A stretch of DNA of 64,000 nt from positions 372,001 through 436,000 of the forward strand of contig NZ_WRPP01000007.1 of the NCBI RefSeq assembly GCF_009760405.1. The letters run 5' to 3'. The notes under the pieces are model-generated. The model was not told where the DNA came from. It made no database searches and saw nothing but the letters and a program-made list of their open reading frames with translations. Position 1 is the first letter of the stretch. Every line of letters starts with the position of its first letter. Origin of the DNA: Nocardia terrae. GTDB lineage: Bacteria; Actinomycetota; Actinomycetes; Mycobacteriales; Mycobacteriaceae. Below, piece by piece: positions 51,034 to 59,847 of this stretch. The position numbers and the translations under genes are program-made.

Positions 51034-53561
51034 TGTCTGCCTCGCCGATGCGCAAGGTCGCCTTGCGCAATCTCGCCGCGCACAAGGTGCGCCTGATCTT
51101 GACGGTGTTGTCGGTGGTGCTCGGAACCGCCTTCATCTCAGGGTCTTTCATCTTCACCGACACGCTGCAGAGCACCTTCAACGGCATTTTCGCCACCCAG
51201 GCCAAGGGCGTGGACGTGCGCGTCACGACCAAGGGGCAGCAGTCGGTCGGCGTGCCGAACGACATCGTGGACAAGATCTCCCACATGGACGGTGTGAAGA
51301 CCGTCGCGCCCGGCGTCAACGGCCCGGTGGTGCTGTTGAAGGATGGGCACGCCGTGCAGACCGGCGGCGCGCCGACCATGGGGCAGTCGTATCTGCCGCC
51401 GGGTAAGTCGGTGGCCGAGCCGGACAAGTTCGCCGAGGGCGCGCCGCCCTCGAAGCCCGGTGAGATCGCCATCAACAAGGGCGGCGCGGATCGGGCGGGT
51501 CTGAAGGTCGGCGATCACACCAAGGTGCTGGTGCCGTCCAAGGGCAATATCGACGTCACCGTCTCGGGCATCTACGACCCGCAGGCGGGCAATACCGGCG
51601 GCTTCATCGGATTGCAGTTCGACGATTCCCAGGCGCGGCAGCTGTTCACCGACGGACAGCACGTCGCCTACGTCGACATCGCCGCCCAGCCCGGCATCAA
51701 GGCCGATGATCTGCGCGATCAGATCAAGGCCGCGCTGCCCGACTACAAGGTGCAGGACGCCGAGCAGGTGCGCGACGATTTCAAGGCGCAGCTGGGCAAT
51801 GCGTTGAAGTTCATCAACTACTTCCTGCTCGCGTTCGGCTCCATCGCGCTGATCGTGGGCACGTTCATCATCTACAACACCTTCTCGATGCTGGTGGCCC
51901 AGCGCCTGCGTGAGCTGGCGCTGCTGCGGGCGGTCGGCGCGAGTCGCCGGCAGATCTCGCGGTCGGTGGTCGGCGAGTCGCTGATCGTCGGATTGATCGG
52001 CAGCGCACTGGGTCTCGCGGCCGGTGTGGGCCTGGCGTTCGGGCTGTCCGGGCTGCTCAATGCGTTCAAGCTGGGTCTGCCCACCGGCACCATGTCGCTG
52101 GAGCCGCGCACGGTGCTGGTCGCCCTGGGCGTCGGCACCATCGTGACGGTGCTGAGCGCGTACGCGCCCGCGCGGCGGGCCGCCAAGGTGCCGCCGGTGG
52201 AAGCCATGCGCTCGGAATCGAATTCGTCGGGTGAGTCGCTGCGGGTGCGCACCATCATCGGCGCCGTGCTGGCGGTGGCGGGCGTGGTCCTGGTCGTTCT
52301 CGGGGCGCGCGGTACCGGCGGCAGTGCGGCCGCGGTGGTCGGAATCGGTGCGGCCGCTTTGATTCTCGCGGTGCTGTTCGCCTCGCCCGCGCTCTCGCGG
52401 CCGGTGATCGCGGGGCTGAGCGTGCTGGTGCGGCCGTTCGGCCCGGTCGGGAAGATGGCGCGCAACAACGCGATTCGCAATCCGCGCCGCACCGCCGCCA
52501 CCGCTTTCGCGCTGACCCTGGGCCTGATGCTGGTCTCGGCGATCGGCATGCTCGGTTCCTCGGCCAAGGCCAGCGTCAGCGATCTGGTCGACAAGGGCGT
52601 GAAGGCCGACTACATCCTGGCGGGCCCGCCCGGCGGGATCATCGGCGTCCCGCTGGCGGCCACCGACACCGTCAAGCAGGTGCCGCAGGTCAAGGATGTG
52701 GTGGCCTTTCACGGTGTCGCGCTGAAGGTCGACGACAAGCAGGTGATCGGCACCGCGCCCGAGGGCCAGATGTCCAAGGTGATGAACTACACCGTGGAGC
52801 AGGGCACCGACCAGCTCGGTGACGACGACATCATGGTCTCGGAAACCTTTGCCTCCGACCACGGTTGGAAGGTCGGCGAGTCGGTCCCGGTCACCGGACT
52901 GGACTACAAGAAGTACACCGTGAACGTCGCGGGCATCTACAAGGACACCCAGCTGCTGCAGAACATGGTCACCTCCATGGCCCTGTACCAGAAGGCCGTC
53001 CCGGTCAGCTACCAGAGCAGCTTCCTGGTCCTGATCGCCGCCCAGCCCGGCGCCGACCTCCCGGCCATGCGCACCAGTCTGGAGAAGGCCACCGAGCAGT
53101 ACGTGATCGTTCAGGTCCAGGACCACAACGACTTCAAGGGCGCGGAGGGCAAGCAGATCGACACCCTGCTGGCCATCCTCTACGGCCTGCTGGCGCTGGC
53201 GGTGGTGATCGCCATTCTCGGCATCGTCAACACCCTCGCGCTCTCGGTCGTGGAACGCCGCCGCGAGATCGGCATGCTCCGCGCGGTGGGTATGCAACGG
53301 CCCCAGGTGCGTCGCAGCATCTACCTGGAATCCATGCTGATCGCCATCTTCGGTGCGGTGGTCGGCGTGATCCTGGGCATCGGCCTGGGCGTCGGATTCC
53401 TGAAAACCCTTGCGGAACTGGGTATCGCGACAATCGCGGTCCCGTGGACCCAGATCGTGCTGATGCTGCTGGCCTCCGGCGTGGTCGGCGTGCTGGCCGC
53501 GCTGTGGCCCGCGGTGCGGGCCGCCCGCACACCCCCACTGGCGGCCATCGCCGACCTGTAG
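51033..53561 (+). CDS. FtsX/MacB-type ABC permease
   Basis: An 842-residue permease with duplicated architecture: helix 1 (about 17-40), a MacB-like periplasmic domain (about 45-255), an FtsX domain of three to four helices (about 260-395), further hydrophobic helices near 405-470, a second helix plus periplasmic domain (about 490-705), and a C-terminal FtsX domain (715-835) ending in WPAVRAARTPPLAAIADL. The motif LRELALLRAVGASRRQI and its twin RREIGMLRAVGMQRPQV are the coupling-helix regions of the two halves. Such fused permeases are common in actinobacteria; the cargo is unknown. It begins on the last base of the ATPase stop codon. A hairpin follows at 53569-53600. Confidence 0.92.
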   Translation: MSASPMRKVALRNLAAHKVRLILTVLSVVLGTAFISGSFIFTDTLQSTFNGIFATQAKGVDVRVTTKGQQSVGVPNDIVDKISHMDGVKTVAPGVNGPVVLLKDGHAVQTGGAPTMGQSYLPPGKSVAEPDKFAEGAPPSKPGEIAINKGGADRAGLKVGDHTKVLVPSKGNIDVTVSGIYDPQAGNTGGFIGLQFDDSQARQLFTDGQHVAYVDIAAQPGIKADDLRDQIKAALPDYKVQDAEQVRDDFKAQLGNALKFINYFLLAFGSIALIVGTFIIYNTFSMLVAQRLRELALLRAVGASRRQISRSVVGESLIVGLIGSALGLAAGVGLAFGLSGLLNAFKLGLPTGTMSLEPRTVLVALGVGTIVTVLSAYAPARRAAKVPPVEAMRSESNSSGESLRVRTIIGAVLAVAGVVLVVLGARGTGGSAAAVVGIGAAALILAVLFASPALSRPVIAGLSVLVRPFGPVGKMARNNAIRNPRRTAATAFALTLGLMLVSAIGMLGSSAKASVSDLVDKGVKADYILAGPPGGIIGVPLAATDTVKQVPQVKDVVAFHGVALKVDDKQVIGTAPEGQMSKVMNYTVEQGTDQLGDDDIMVSETFASDHGWKVGESVPVTGLDYKKYTVNVAGIYKDTQLLQNMVTSMALYQKAVPVSYQSSFLVLIAAQPGADLPAMRTSLEKATEQYVIVQVQDHNDFKGAEGKQIDTLLAILYGLLALAVVIAILGIVNTLALSVVERRREIGMLRAVGMQRPQVRRSIYLESMLIAIFGAVVGVILGIGLGVGFLKTLAELGIATIAVPWTQIVLMLLASGVVGVLAALWPAVRAARTPPLAAIADL

Positions 53562-53568
53562 ATCGGAT

Positions 53569-53600
53569 GATCCGGGGCGTCCGGCCGCCCGCCCCGGATC
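53569..53600. terminator. Hairpin between the ABC permease and the convergent serine hydrolase
   Basis: GATCCGGGGCG (53569-53579) and CGCCCCGGATC (53590-53600) form a perfect 11-bp stem with a 10-nt loop between convergent genes. No T-run is present on either side. Confidence 0.68.
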
Positions 53601-53607
53601 CCCGGCC

Positions 53608-54771
53608 TCAATCGCACAGCGCGTGGTCGATCAGCGCGCTCGCCGAGTTCTCCTGGGCCAGTATGTGTTCGGGCGTATCGCCGAGCGCCTCCGACATCGA
53701 AACCACAACGCTCCGCCGGCCGTCACCGGTGACCCCGTTCAGCGTGATGTAACCGCCGTCGCCGCCCTCGTGCCCCCAGTAGCTTCCGCCACAGCTCAGC
53801 GGGCGTTCGGCGAGGCCGAGCCCGTATCGTCCACCGGGCCAGAACGTTTCGAGCCCCCCGGCGACCGGGACGGTGTTCTTCATCTCGGTCAGCTGCGGCG
53901 CCGGCAGCAGTCGACCCGAGAGCAGGGCGCGGAAGAATACGTTCTCGTCGTGCGTGGTCGTGACCCACGAAAGGACTTCGGGGTCAACGGGAACCTGCTC
54001 GGTGACATCCACCTGCGAATCGGGTCCGAAGAACTGATAGGCCCGCGCGTGCGGCTCCGGCAGGCCGGGCGAGGTGCCGCCCCACCGGGTCTGCTCGAGG
54101 CCGATCGGTTTCAGGATGCGCTCCTCGATCTCCTGGTGGACCGGGCGCCCGGTGACCTGCCGGACTATCATGCCGAGCAGGACATAGTCGGTATTGGCAT
54201 AAGCCCAGCCCGTTCCGGGCGCGAAGTCGGGCTCGTGCGTCATCGCCCGAGCCACCAGCTGCTCGGAATCGTAGATGTCGAACCGCTGCCGGTAGTACTC
54301 CTCGGCCGTGGTGTACCCCGGCAGATCATCGTGAATTCCCGCAGTGTGCTGAAGCAACTGCCGAATACTGATCCGCGAACCGTCGTTCCCGTTCCCCCGC
54401 ACCACACCCGGCAGCCACCGCTCGGCCGTATCCGCCAACCCGAGCTTGCCCTCGGCTGCCAGTTGCAGCACCACGGTGGCGACCAGGGTCTTGGACGTAC
54501 TGGCCATCCGGAAGTACCCGTCCGGATCGACCGGACTTCCCGTACTCGAGTCCGCGCTCCCCGCGACGGCCACCGATTCCCTACCGTCGACTCCGATGAC
54601 GCGAGCCTGCACTCCGCTGATTCCCAGCGCATGCAGCTTCTCCACGTCCTGCCGCAACCGCTCCCCGGGCGAGCCCCCGCCGGATCGGTCCGCACCGCAA
54701 CCCACCACGCCCGCCATCAGCGCGGTGACGCCGACCGCGACGGCGACCCGTCCACGCAGACTCGAAATCAT
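53608..54771 (-). CDS. Lipoprotein serine hydrolase (class C beta-lactamase / D-Ala-D-Ala carboxypeptidase type)
   Basis: A 387-residue secreted lipoprotein. The signal peptide ends in a lipobox, MAGVVGC (Cys near residue 25). The penicillin-binding fold shows SxxK in ASTSKTL (near residue 92), YxN in YANTDYVLL (near 193) and HxG in GHEGGDGGY. It is therefore a plausible DD-carboxypeptidase, esterase or beta-lactamase-like enzyme acting outside the membrane; family members are hard to separate by sequence. ATG 54771 is the first start. It is convergent with the ABC permease and lies downstream of kinase 3 on the same strand, 76 bp apart. Confidence 0.88.
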   Translation of the reverse strand: MISSLRGRVAVAVGVTALMAGVVGCGADRSGGGSPGERLRQDVEKLHALGISGVQARVIGVDGRESVAVAGSADSSTGSPVDPDGYFRMASTSKTLVATVVLQLAAEGKLGLADTAERWLPGVVRGNGNDGSRISIRQLLQHTAGIHDDLPGYTTAEEYYRQRFDIYDSEQLVARAMTHEPDFAPGTGWAYANTDYVLLGMIVRQVTGRPVHQEIEERILKPIGLEQTRWGGTSPGLPEPHARAYQFFGPDSQVDVTEQVPVDPEVLSWVTTTHDENVFFRALLSGRLLPAPQLTEMKNTVPVAGGLETFWPGGRYGLGLAERPLSCGGSYWGHEGGDGGYITLNGVTGDGRRSVVVSMSEALGDTPEHILAQENSASALIDHALCD

Positions 54772-54847
54772 CCTCGAACGCTAATTCGCCGCGCCCGCAG
54801 GCATAATCCGGCGAACCCCCGGTATCGGTCCGGGGGATTTCCCTGAT

Positions 54848-56275
54848 TCAGAGGGTGATGGTGAAGGGCTTCTCGCCTGCGGTGTTGCCCGGGGCCAGGT
54901 AGTCCGGGAAGGCGAGGGTCACCACGGTGTCGGGGTGTTGGGGGGAGTCGGCCTTGGACTTGCTGGACTTGATGATCACCGCGACCACGATGATGACGAT
55001 GACCAGGACCACGACGATGGCGGCGATCAGCCAGGCGGTGGTGTTCGAATTCTTCTGCGGGGGAGTGTAAGTCGGGGGCGGGGTGGTGCGGGGAGGGTAC
55101 GTGGGGGGTGGGCTGTAGGTCGGCGTCTGGTTCGTGAAGGTCTGGGGCGCGGGCTGGTTCGGGTACGCGGGGGTCGACACCGGCTGGTTCGGGAAGGCCG
55201 GGCCGGGCCGGGCGGGGTTGGTGTAGGCCGGACCCTGGTTCGGATACGACGGGCCCGGGCCGACCAGGGGACGTGGGGTCGAGGGCGTCGGGGTGGGCGG
55301 CTGCTGGATCACCGGCTGCGGGCGGGCCGGGGTGGGCGGGCGCGGGGCGACGACCGGCTGCGGGTGCGCGGGGGTCGGCGGGCGGGGCGGGGCGACCGGG
55401 TTGGGGGATTGCAGGGCGCGTTCGGCGGCCGTCGCGAATTCGACGCAGGAGCGGTAGCGGTCGGCGGGGCGCTTGGAAAGGGCCTTGGCGAGCACCGCGT
55501 CGATGGCGCGGGGAAGGTTCTGGCGCAGCGGGCTGGCCGGCGGCGGCGGTTGCTGGAGGTGGCCGCGGATCACGGCGGCGGGGCTGGTGCCCTCGAAAGG
55601 GACCGCGCCGGTGAGGAGTTGGAACAGGGTGCAGGCCAGCGAGTACTGGTCGGAGCGGCCGTCGAGGGACGCGCCGGTGAGCTGCTCGGGGGAGGCGTAG
55701 GCGAGGGTGGCGGTGACCGTGCCGGTCTGGGTGAGGTGACCGGTGTCGTCGCGCAGGCGGGCGATGCCGAAGTCGGTCAGGTAGACGCGTTCGCCCGCGC
55801 CGGTTTTGGAGGAGGAGCGGGCCAGCAGGATATTGGCGGGCTTGACGTCACGGTGCAGGACGCCCAGCCCGTGGGCGTAGTCGAGGGCCTTGGCGGTCTC
55901 GCCGATGATCTGGGCGGCGCGTAGCGGCGGCAGGGTTCCGGGACTGATCGAGGACGCGTTGATGCCGTCGATGTACTGCATCGAGATCCACAGCTGTTCG
56001 CCCTCGTCACCGCGGTCGTAGACGGTGACGATATTCGGGTGGTCCAGCCGGGCGACCAGATCGGCCTCGCGAATGAACCGCGCGCGAATCTCGTCGTCGG
56101 AGAACATCTCCTGATTCAGCAGCTTGAGCGCCGTCATGCGCGGCAGGCGCGGATGCTTGGCCAGATACACCGAGCCCATGCCGCCGCGGCCGAGCTCGCG
56201 TTCGATGACGTAGCCGGCGAACACATCACCTGAGCGCAAACCGAGCACCCGCTTCCCGAAACTCAAATCTGCCAC
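54848..56275 (-). CDS. Transmembrane Ser/Thr protein kinase 3 (PknB type), short extracellular tail
   Basis: A kinase of up to 475 residues. The catalytic motifs GRGGMGSVYL, HRDVKPANILL, LTDFGIARL and SPEQLTG are intact. A long Pro/Thr/Tyr repeat region (about 295-405) precedes a helix at about 410-437 (AWLIAAIVVVLVIVIIVVAV), after which only about 38 residues follow, so the two-Cys ectodomain of kinases 1 and 2 is absent. GTG 56275 is the longest start; alignment with the paralogues suggests TTG 56239 (LRSGDVFAGY). It is transcribed toward the lipoprotein hydrolase and away from kinases 1 and 2. Confidence 0.92.
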   Translation of the reverse strand: MADLSFGKRVLGLRSGDVFAGYVIERELGRGGMGSVYLAKHPRLPRMTALKLLNQEMFSDDEIRARFIREADLVARLDHPNIVTVYDRGDEGEQLWISMQYIDGINASSISPGTLPPLRAAQIIGETAKALDYAHGLGVLHRDVKPANILLARSSSKTGAGERVYLTDFGIARLRDDTGHLTQTGTVTATLAYASPEQLTGASLDGRSDQYSLACTLFQLLTGAVPFEGTSPAAVIRGHLQQPPPPASPLRQNLPRAIDAVLAKALSKRPADRYRSCVEFATAAERALQSPNPVAPPRPPTPAHPQPVVAPRPPTPARPQPVIQQPPTPTPSTPRPLVGPGPSYPNQGPAYTNPARPGPAFPNQPVSTPAYPNQPAPQTFTNQTPTYSPPPTYPPRTTPPPTYTPPQKNSNTTAWLIAAIVVVLVIVIIVVAVIIKSSKSKADSPQHPDTVVTLAFPDYLAPGNTAGEKPFTITL

Positions 56276-56338
56276 TAGACAAAACCCGCAGGGCAGCCTA
56301 TCAGTGCCCGATGACGCTCAATTGTCGCCGAGTTGGCG

Positions 56339-57502
56339 TCACCCCGCGTTGAGATGCGCCCAAGCCTGCACGTCACCGCGGTCCAGCGCCACCGCCAGCA
56401 GATCCGGGAACCGGTCGGGCGTGCAGGCGAAAGCGGGCACACCCAGCGCGGCCAGCGCCGCCGCATTGTCCCGGTCGTAGGCGGGAGCGCCCTCGTCGGA
56501 CAGCGCCAGCAGCACCACCACCTGAACCCCGGACTCCTTCATGGCGCGTATGCGACGCAACATCTCCGCGCGCACCCCGCCCTCGTACAGGTCCGATATC
56601 AGCACGAACAGCGAATCGGCCGGCCGCGTGATCAGCGACTGCGAATAGGCGATGGCCCGATTGATATCGGTCCCCCCGCCCAGTTGCGTGCCGAACAGCA
56701 CCTCCACCGGATCGGCCAGCTTCTCGGTCAGATCGACCACGGCGGTGTCGAAGACCACCAGCGAGGTGCGCAGCGACCGCATGGACGCCAGCACCGCGCC
56801 GAACACCGACGCGTAAACGACGCTGGACGCCATGGACCCCGACTGATCGATGGCCAGCACCACATCCCGCTCGACCGCCTGCGCCTTGCGCCCGTACCCG
56901 ACCAGGCGCTCCGGCACCACCGTCCGATGCTCCGGCAGATAATTCGCCAGGTTCTTGCGAATCGTCCGGTCCCAGTCGATATCTCGCAGTTTCGGCCGCG
57001 ACACCCGCGCCGCGCGGTTCAACGCCCCGCCCACGGCCGCGACCGTCTGCGCCGCGATGCGCCGCTCGATCTCCTTGACCACCTGCTCCACCACCGTGCG
57101 CGCGGTCGCCTTCGTGGTCTCGGGCATGACCCGGTTCAGGCTCAACAGCGTGCCGACCAGATGCACATCCGGTTCGACCGCCTCCAAAAGCTCGGGCTCC
57201 AGCAGCAATTCGGTGAGGTTGAGCCGATCGACGGCGTCGCGCTGCATCACCTCCACCACGGTCGACGGGAAGTAGCGGCGAATATCGCCGAGCCACCGCG
57301 ACACCTGCGGCGCGGAACCCCCGAGCCCGCCCGACCGGCGGCCGGATCCACCCTGCCCACCGGAGTCGTAGAGCGCTCCCAACGCCCGATCCATGGCCTG
57401 ATCATCGGCACCCGGGAGCCCGCCGCCGCCGAGCCCCTCCTCACCCGCGCTCCCGAGCACCAGCCGCCAGCGCCGCGCCTGCGCCTCGTTCATCTCGTTC
57501 AT
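56339..57502 (-). CDS. VWA-domain protein of the SWIM/MoxR/DUF5682 operon
   Basis: A 387-residue cytoplasmic protein. The C-terminal von Willebrand A domain begins near residue 212 with the MIDAS motif LAIDQSGSMASS; a second metal contact is in GGGTDINRA, near residue 280, and SDLYEGG follows near residue 303. The N-terminal half is helical and of unknown fold, with a Gly-rich opening. ATG 57502 overlaps the DUF5682 stop by 4 nt (ATGA). VWA proteins commonly act with MoxR AAA ATPases as metal-dependent adaptors for unfolding or assembly, and this is the last gene of such an operon. Confidence 0.9.
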   Translation of the reverse strand: MNEMNEAQARRWRLVLGSAGEEGLGGGGLPGADDQAMDRALGALYDSGGQGGSGRRSGGLGGSAPQVSRWLGDIRRYFPSTVVEVMQRDAVDRLNLTELLLEPELLEAVEPDVHLVGTLLSLNRVMPETTKATARTVVEQVVKEIERRIAAQTVAAVGGALNRAARVSRPKLRDIDWDRTIRKNLANYLPEHRTVVPERLVGYGRKAQAVERDVVLAIDQSGSMASSVVYASVFGAVLASMRSLRTSLVVFDTAVVDLTEKLADPVEVLFGTQLGGGTDINRAIAYSQSLITRPADSLFVLISDLYEGGVRAEMLRRIRAMKESGVQVVVLLALSDEGAPAYDRDNAAALAALGVPAFACTPDRFPDLLAVALDRGDVQAWAHLNAG

Positions 57503-59847
57503 CGCAAGACTCCAAGAATCTCCGCGGCCGCCCGCATCGCCAGCGTGCCGCGGTCGGCGTCGTATTCGGTGCCGCTGCCCGCCGGCGTTGTCGGCCCGCC
57601 GTTTCGAACGGCCTGCCCGATGGCCTGCCGCTCACCGGATTCGAACGCGCCGAAGGTGCGGCGCAGCAGCGGCAGGGTGGCGACGAACTGCGCCTCGTCG
57701 AGTCCACACAGCCAGTCGTCGATGAGCGACAACAGGTTCCGGTCGTGGACCAGCAGCAGCCCGCGCCCGCCCAGGAACCCGTCGATCCAGGCTGCCTTGT
57801 CGGGAGCGGTGCGGCCGACGGACAGGGCCGCCGATAGTCGGCGGCCGGATTCCTCCGCGTCGATGCGCTCGGCGTCGCAGAGCAGACGCACGGCCCGCCC
57901 CACGATTCCACCGTGCACATCGTCCCGGTCGGCCAGGGTCTGCAGGGTGGACAGCCACGTCCCGGTGGCCCATTCGTCGTCGCGGGCCGACAGCGCCAGA
58001 TGCACGGCGTCGATCTGTGTGCGCAGCGCGGTGGCCGAGTCGGTGTCCAAACCCGTGACCGCGCCGGGCAATCCGGCGCAACTGCGCACCAGCAGGCTGT
58101 CCGCGACCCGCGTCAGGGCCGCGCTGTCGGTGCCGCGGACATCGCCGTACCGCGCGATCCGCAGCAGCCCGGGTAGCGCCGACAGCAGATGCGTGACGTC
58201 GTGATCCAGCGCCGCAACCGATTCCAGCCGCGCGATCAGCCCGTCGGTGGCTCCGCCGAGATCGGCCAGCAGCGCCTCCTCCAGCATGTTCGCCACCTTG
58301 CCGACCGTGGCGTTCGTGTCGGCGGCGAGGTCGAGCACCTTCGCCTCGGCCGCCGAACGCAGCGTCGTACCCCAGCGCGAGGCCTCCACGATCGCGATGG
58401 CGAGCTCCGGCCGCCACCGCAGCGTCCACGTCTCCCGGAAGGTGCCGGTACCGCGCACCTGGCTGTCGGTCAGTCGCCCCCATCCGATATCCAGCAGCCG
58501 AAGCCGGTGCAGCAGATGCGATCTCGCCAGCCCGCCGTCGGTCCGCAGATCCAGATCCAGCGTGCGTTCCAGTGCCTGCTGCTTCAAGCGCAGCGTCCTG
58601 ATCTGTGCGCGCAGATCCGCCTCGAGCGGCACGGTCGGCGTCCCCTCGGGCACGGAGCCCATCGCCTCGCCCACCACGAGTTCGGTGCTGACCAGGCGCA
58701 GCATGGTCTCGTCACCGTCGCACAGCACCGCCCGCGTGGCCTCGGTGACCTCCGACAACCCCGCCAGCGGCCGCTCCCGCAGCATCGCGAGAGTCTCGGC
58801 CAGCCGCACGGATTCGATGATGTGCGCACTCGACACCGGCAGATCGTGCGTCCGCAGCGTGCCCGCCACCTTGGTCAGCCAGCGCGCGATCGGCTGCTCG
58901 GTCTCGGTGAACAGGTGGTGGTACCAGCCCGGCGAGGTGACGCCCGCGCCATAGCCGGAGGAGCTCGCCAACCGCGAATGCGTCCACGGCACCCAGGTGA
59001 GCGTGGCCTTGCCCTTCGGCATGCCCTTGAGCAGCCGGGCGTCCGGGGCGGCCGGGCCCAGCTTGCCCTCCAGCGCCGGCGCGTGCCACGCACCGCACAC
59101 CACGGCCAGCCGGCGCGCGCCGTCCTTCAAGGCTTTTCGCATCACCTGCCGCATGTGCGCCTCACGCCGCAGCGTGTGCGCGTCCACCACGATCCTCGCC
59201 GTGGCGGCCGAGCTGCTCTCCGTCTCCGCCGTCCCGGACTCCCCGGCCGGGACAGCGGATTCGGATTCCGGGCCGTCGTCATCCGGGTGCTCGGCATGCT
59301 CGCGCAATACCGCCATGGCCTCGTTGACCGCGGCGAAAATATCGGCGTCCGAGGAGGATTCGACGATGGCGTCCCACCAGCGCTCGGCGTCGTCATATCC
59401 GGCGGCCGAAGCCAGGATGCCCAGCGGGTCGGTCCGGTCACCCGGCTCCTCCGTCACGGCCAGGCAGACCGAGGCGGGCAGATCGCAGAACCCCACGGCC
59501 ACACCATGCTCGGCCGCATATCGCAGCGCCACCCACTCGGGGGAGAACGTCGCGAAGGGCCAGAAGGCGGCCTTGGCCGGGCTGTCGGGCTGATAGGCGA
59601 GCAGGGCCACCGGCGGTGACATGCCTTCGGCGGCGACGTAACCGACGAGCGGATCGGCATCCGCCGGGCCCTCGATCAAGATGGCGTCGGGCTGGAATCG
59701 CGCCAGCGCCAGTCCCAGCGACCGCGCCGAACCCGGCCCGTGGTGGCGGATCCCGAACACCCGTGTCTCGGGTGCGATCGCCGTGCCGGTCGAGACGGTG
59801 ATGCCGGACGGAACGGCGAGATCGGCGGAGGCCGCGGTCTCGGTCAT
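57499..59847 (-). CDS. DUF5682 protein with TIKI/TraB/EreA-ChaN-like motifs
   Basis: A 782-residue protein assigned to DUF5682. The N-terminal third has FGIRHHGPGS (GxxH at 32-35), ILIEGPADAD (Glu 59), LRREAHMRQVM (Arg 227/228) and CGAWHAPALEG (GxxH at 252-255). That spacing of GxxH, E, R and GxxH is what defines the TIKI/TraB/EreA-ChaN superfamily of putative metallohydrolases; this reading is mine. The C-terminal 500 residues are helical, with an unknown role. The start ATG 59847 overlaps the MoxR stop by 4 nt, and its own stop overlaps the VWA start. It may be the effector of the operon. Confidence 0.82.
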   Translation of the reverse strand: MTETAASADLAVPSGITVSTGTAIAPETRVFGIRHHGPGSARSLGLALARFQPDAILIEGPADADPLVGYVAAEGMSPPVALLAYQPDSPAKAAFWPFATFSPEWVALRYAAEHGVAVGFCDLPASVCLAVTEEPGDRTDPLGILASAAGYDDAERWWDAIVESSSDADIFAAVNEAMAVLREHAEHPDDDGPESESAVPAGESGTAETESSSAATARIVVDAHTLRREAHMRQVMRKALKDGARRLAVVCGAWHAPALEGKLGPAAPDARLLKGMPKGKATLTWVPWTHSRLASSSGYGAGVTSPGWYHHLFTETEQPIARWLTKVAGTLRTHDLPVSSAHIIESVRLAETLAMLRERPLAGLSEVTEATRAVLCDGDETMLRLVSTELVVGEAMGSVPEGTPTVPLEADLRAQIRTLRLKQQALERTLDLDLRTDGGLARSHLLHRLRLLDIGWGRLTDSQVRGTGTFRETWTLRWRPELAIAIVEASRWGTTLRSAAEAKVLDLAADTNATVGKVANMLEEALLADLGGATDGLIARLESVAALDHDVTHLLSALPGLLRIARYGDVRGTDSAALTRVADSLLVRSCAGLPGAVTGLDTDSATALRTQIDAVHLALSARDDEWATGTWLSTLQTLADRDDVHGGIVGRAVRLLCDAERIDAEESGRRLSAALSVGRTAPDKAAWIDGFLGGRGLLLVHDRNLLSLIDDWLCGLDEAQFVATLPLLRRTFGAFESGERQAIGQAVRNGGPTTPAGSGTEYDADRGTLAMRAAAEILGVLR

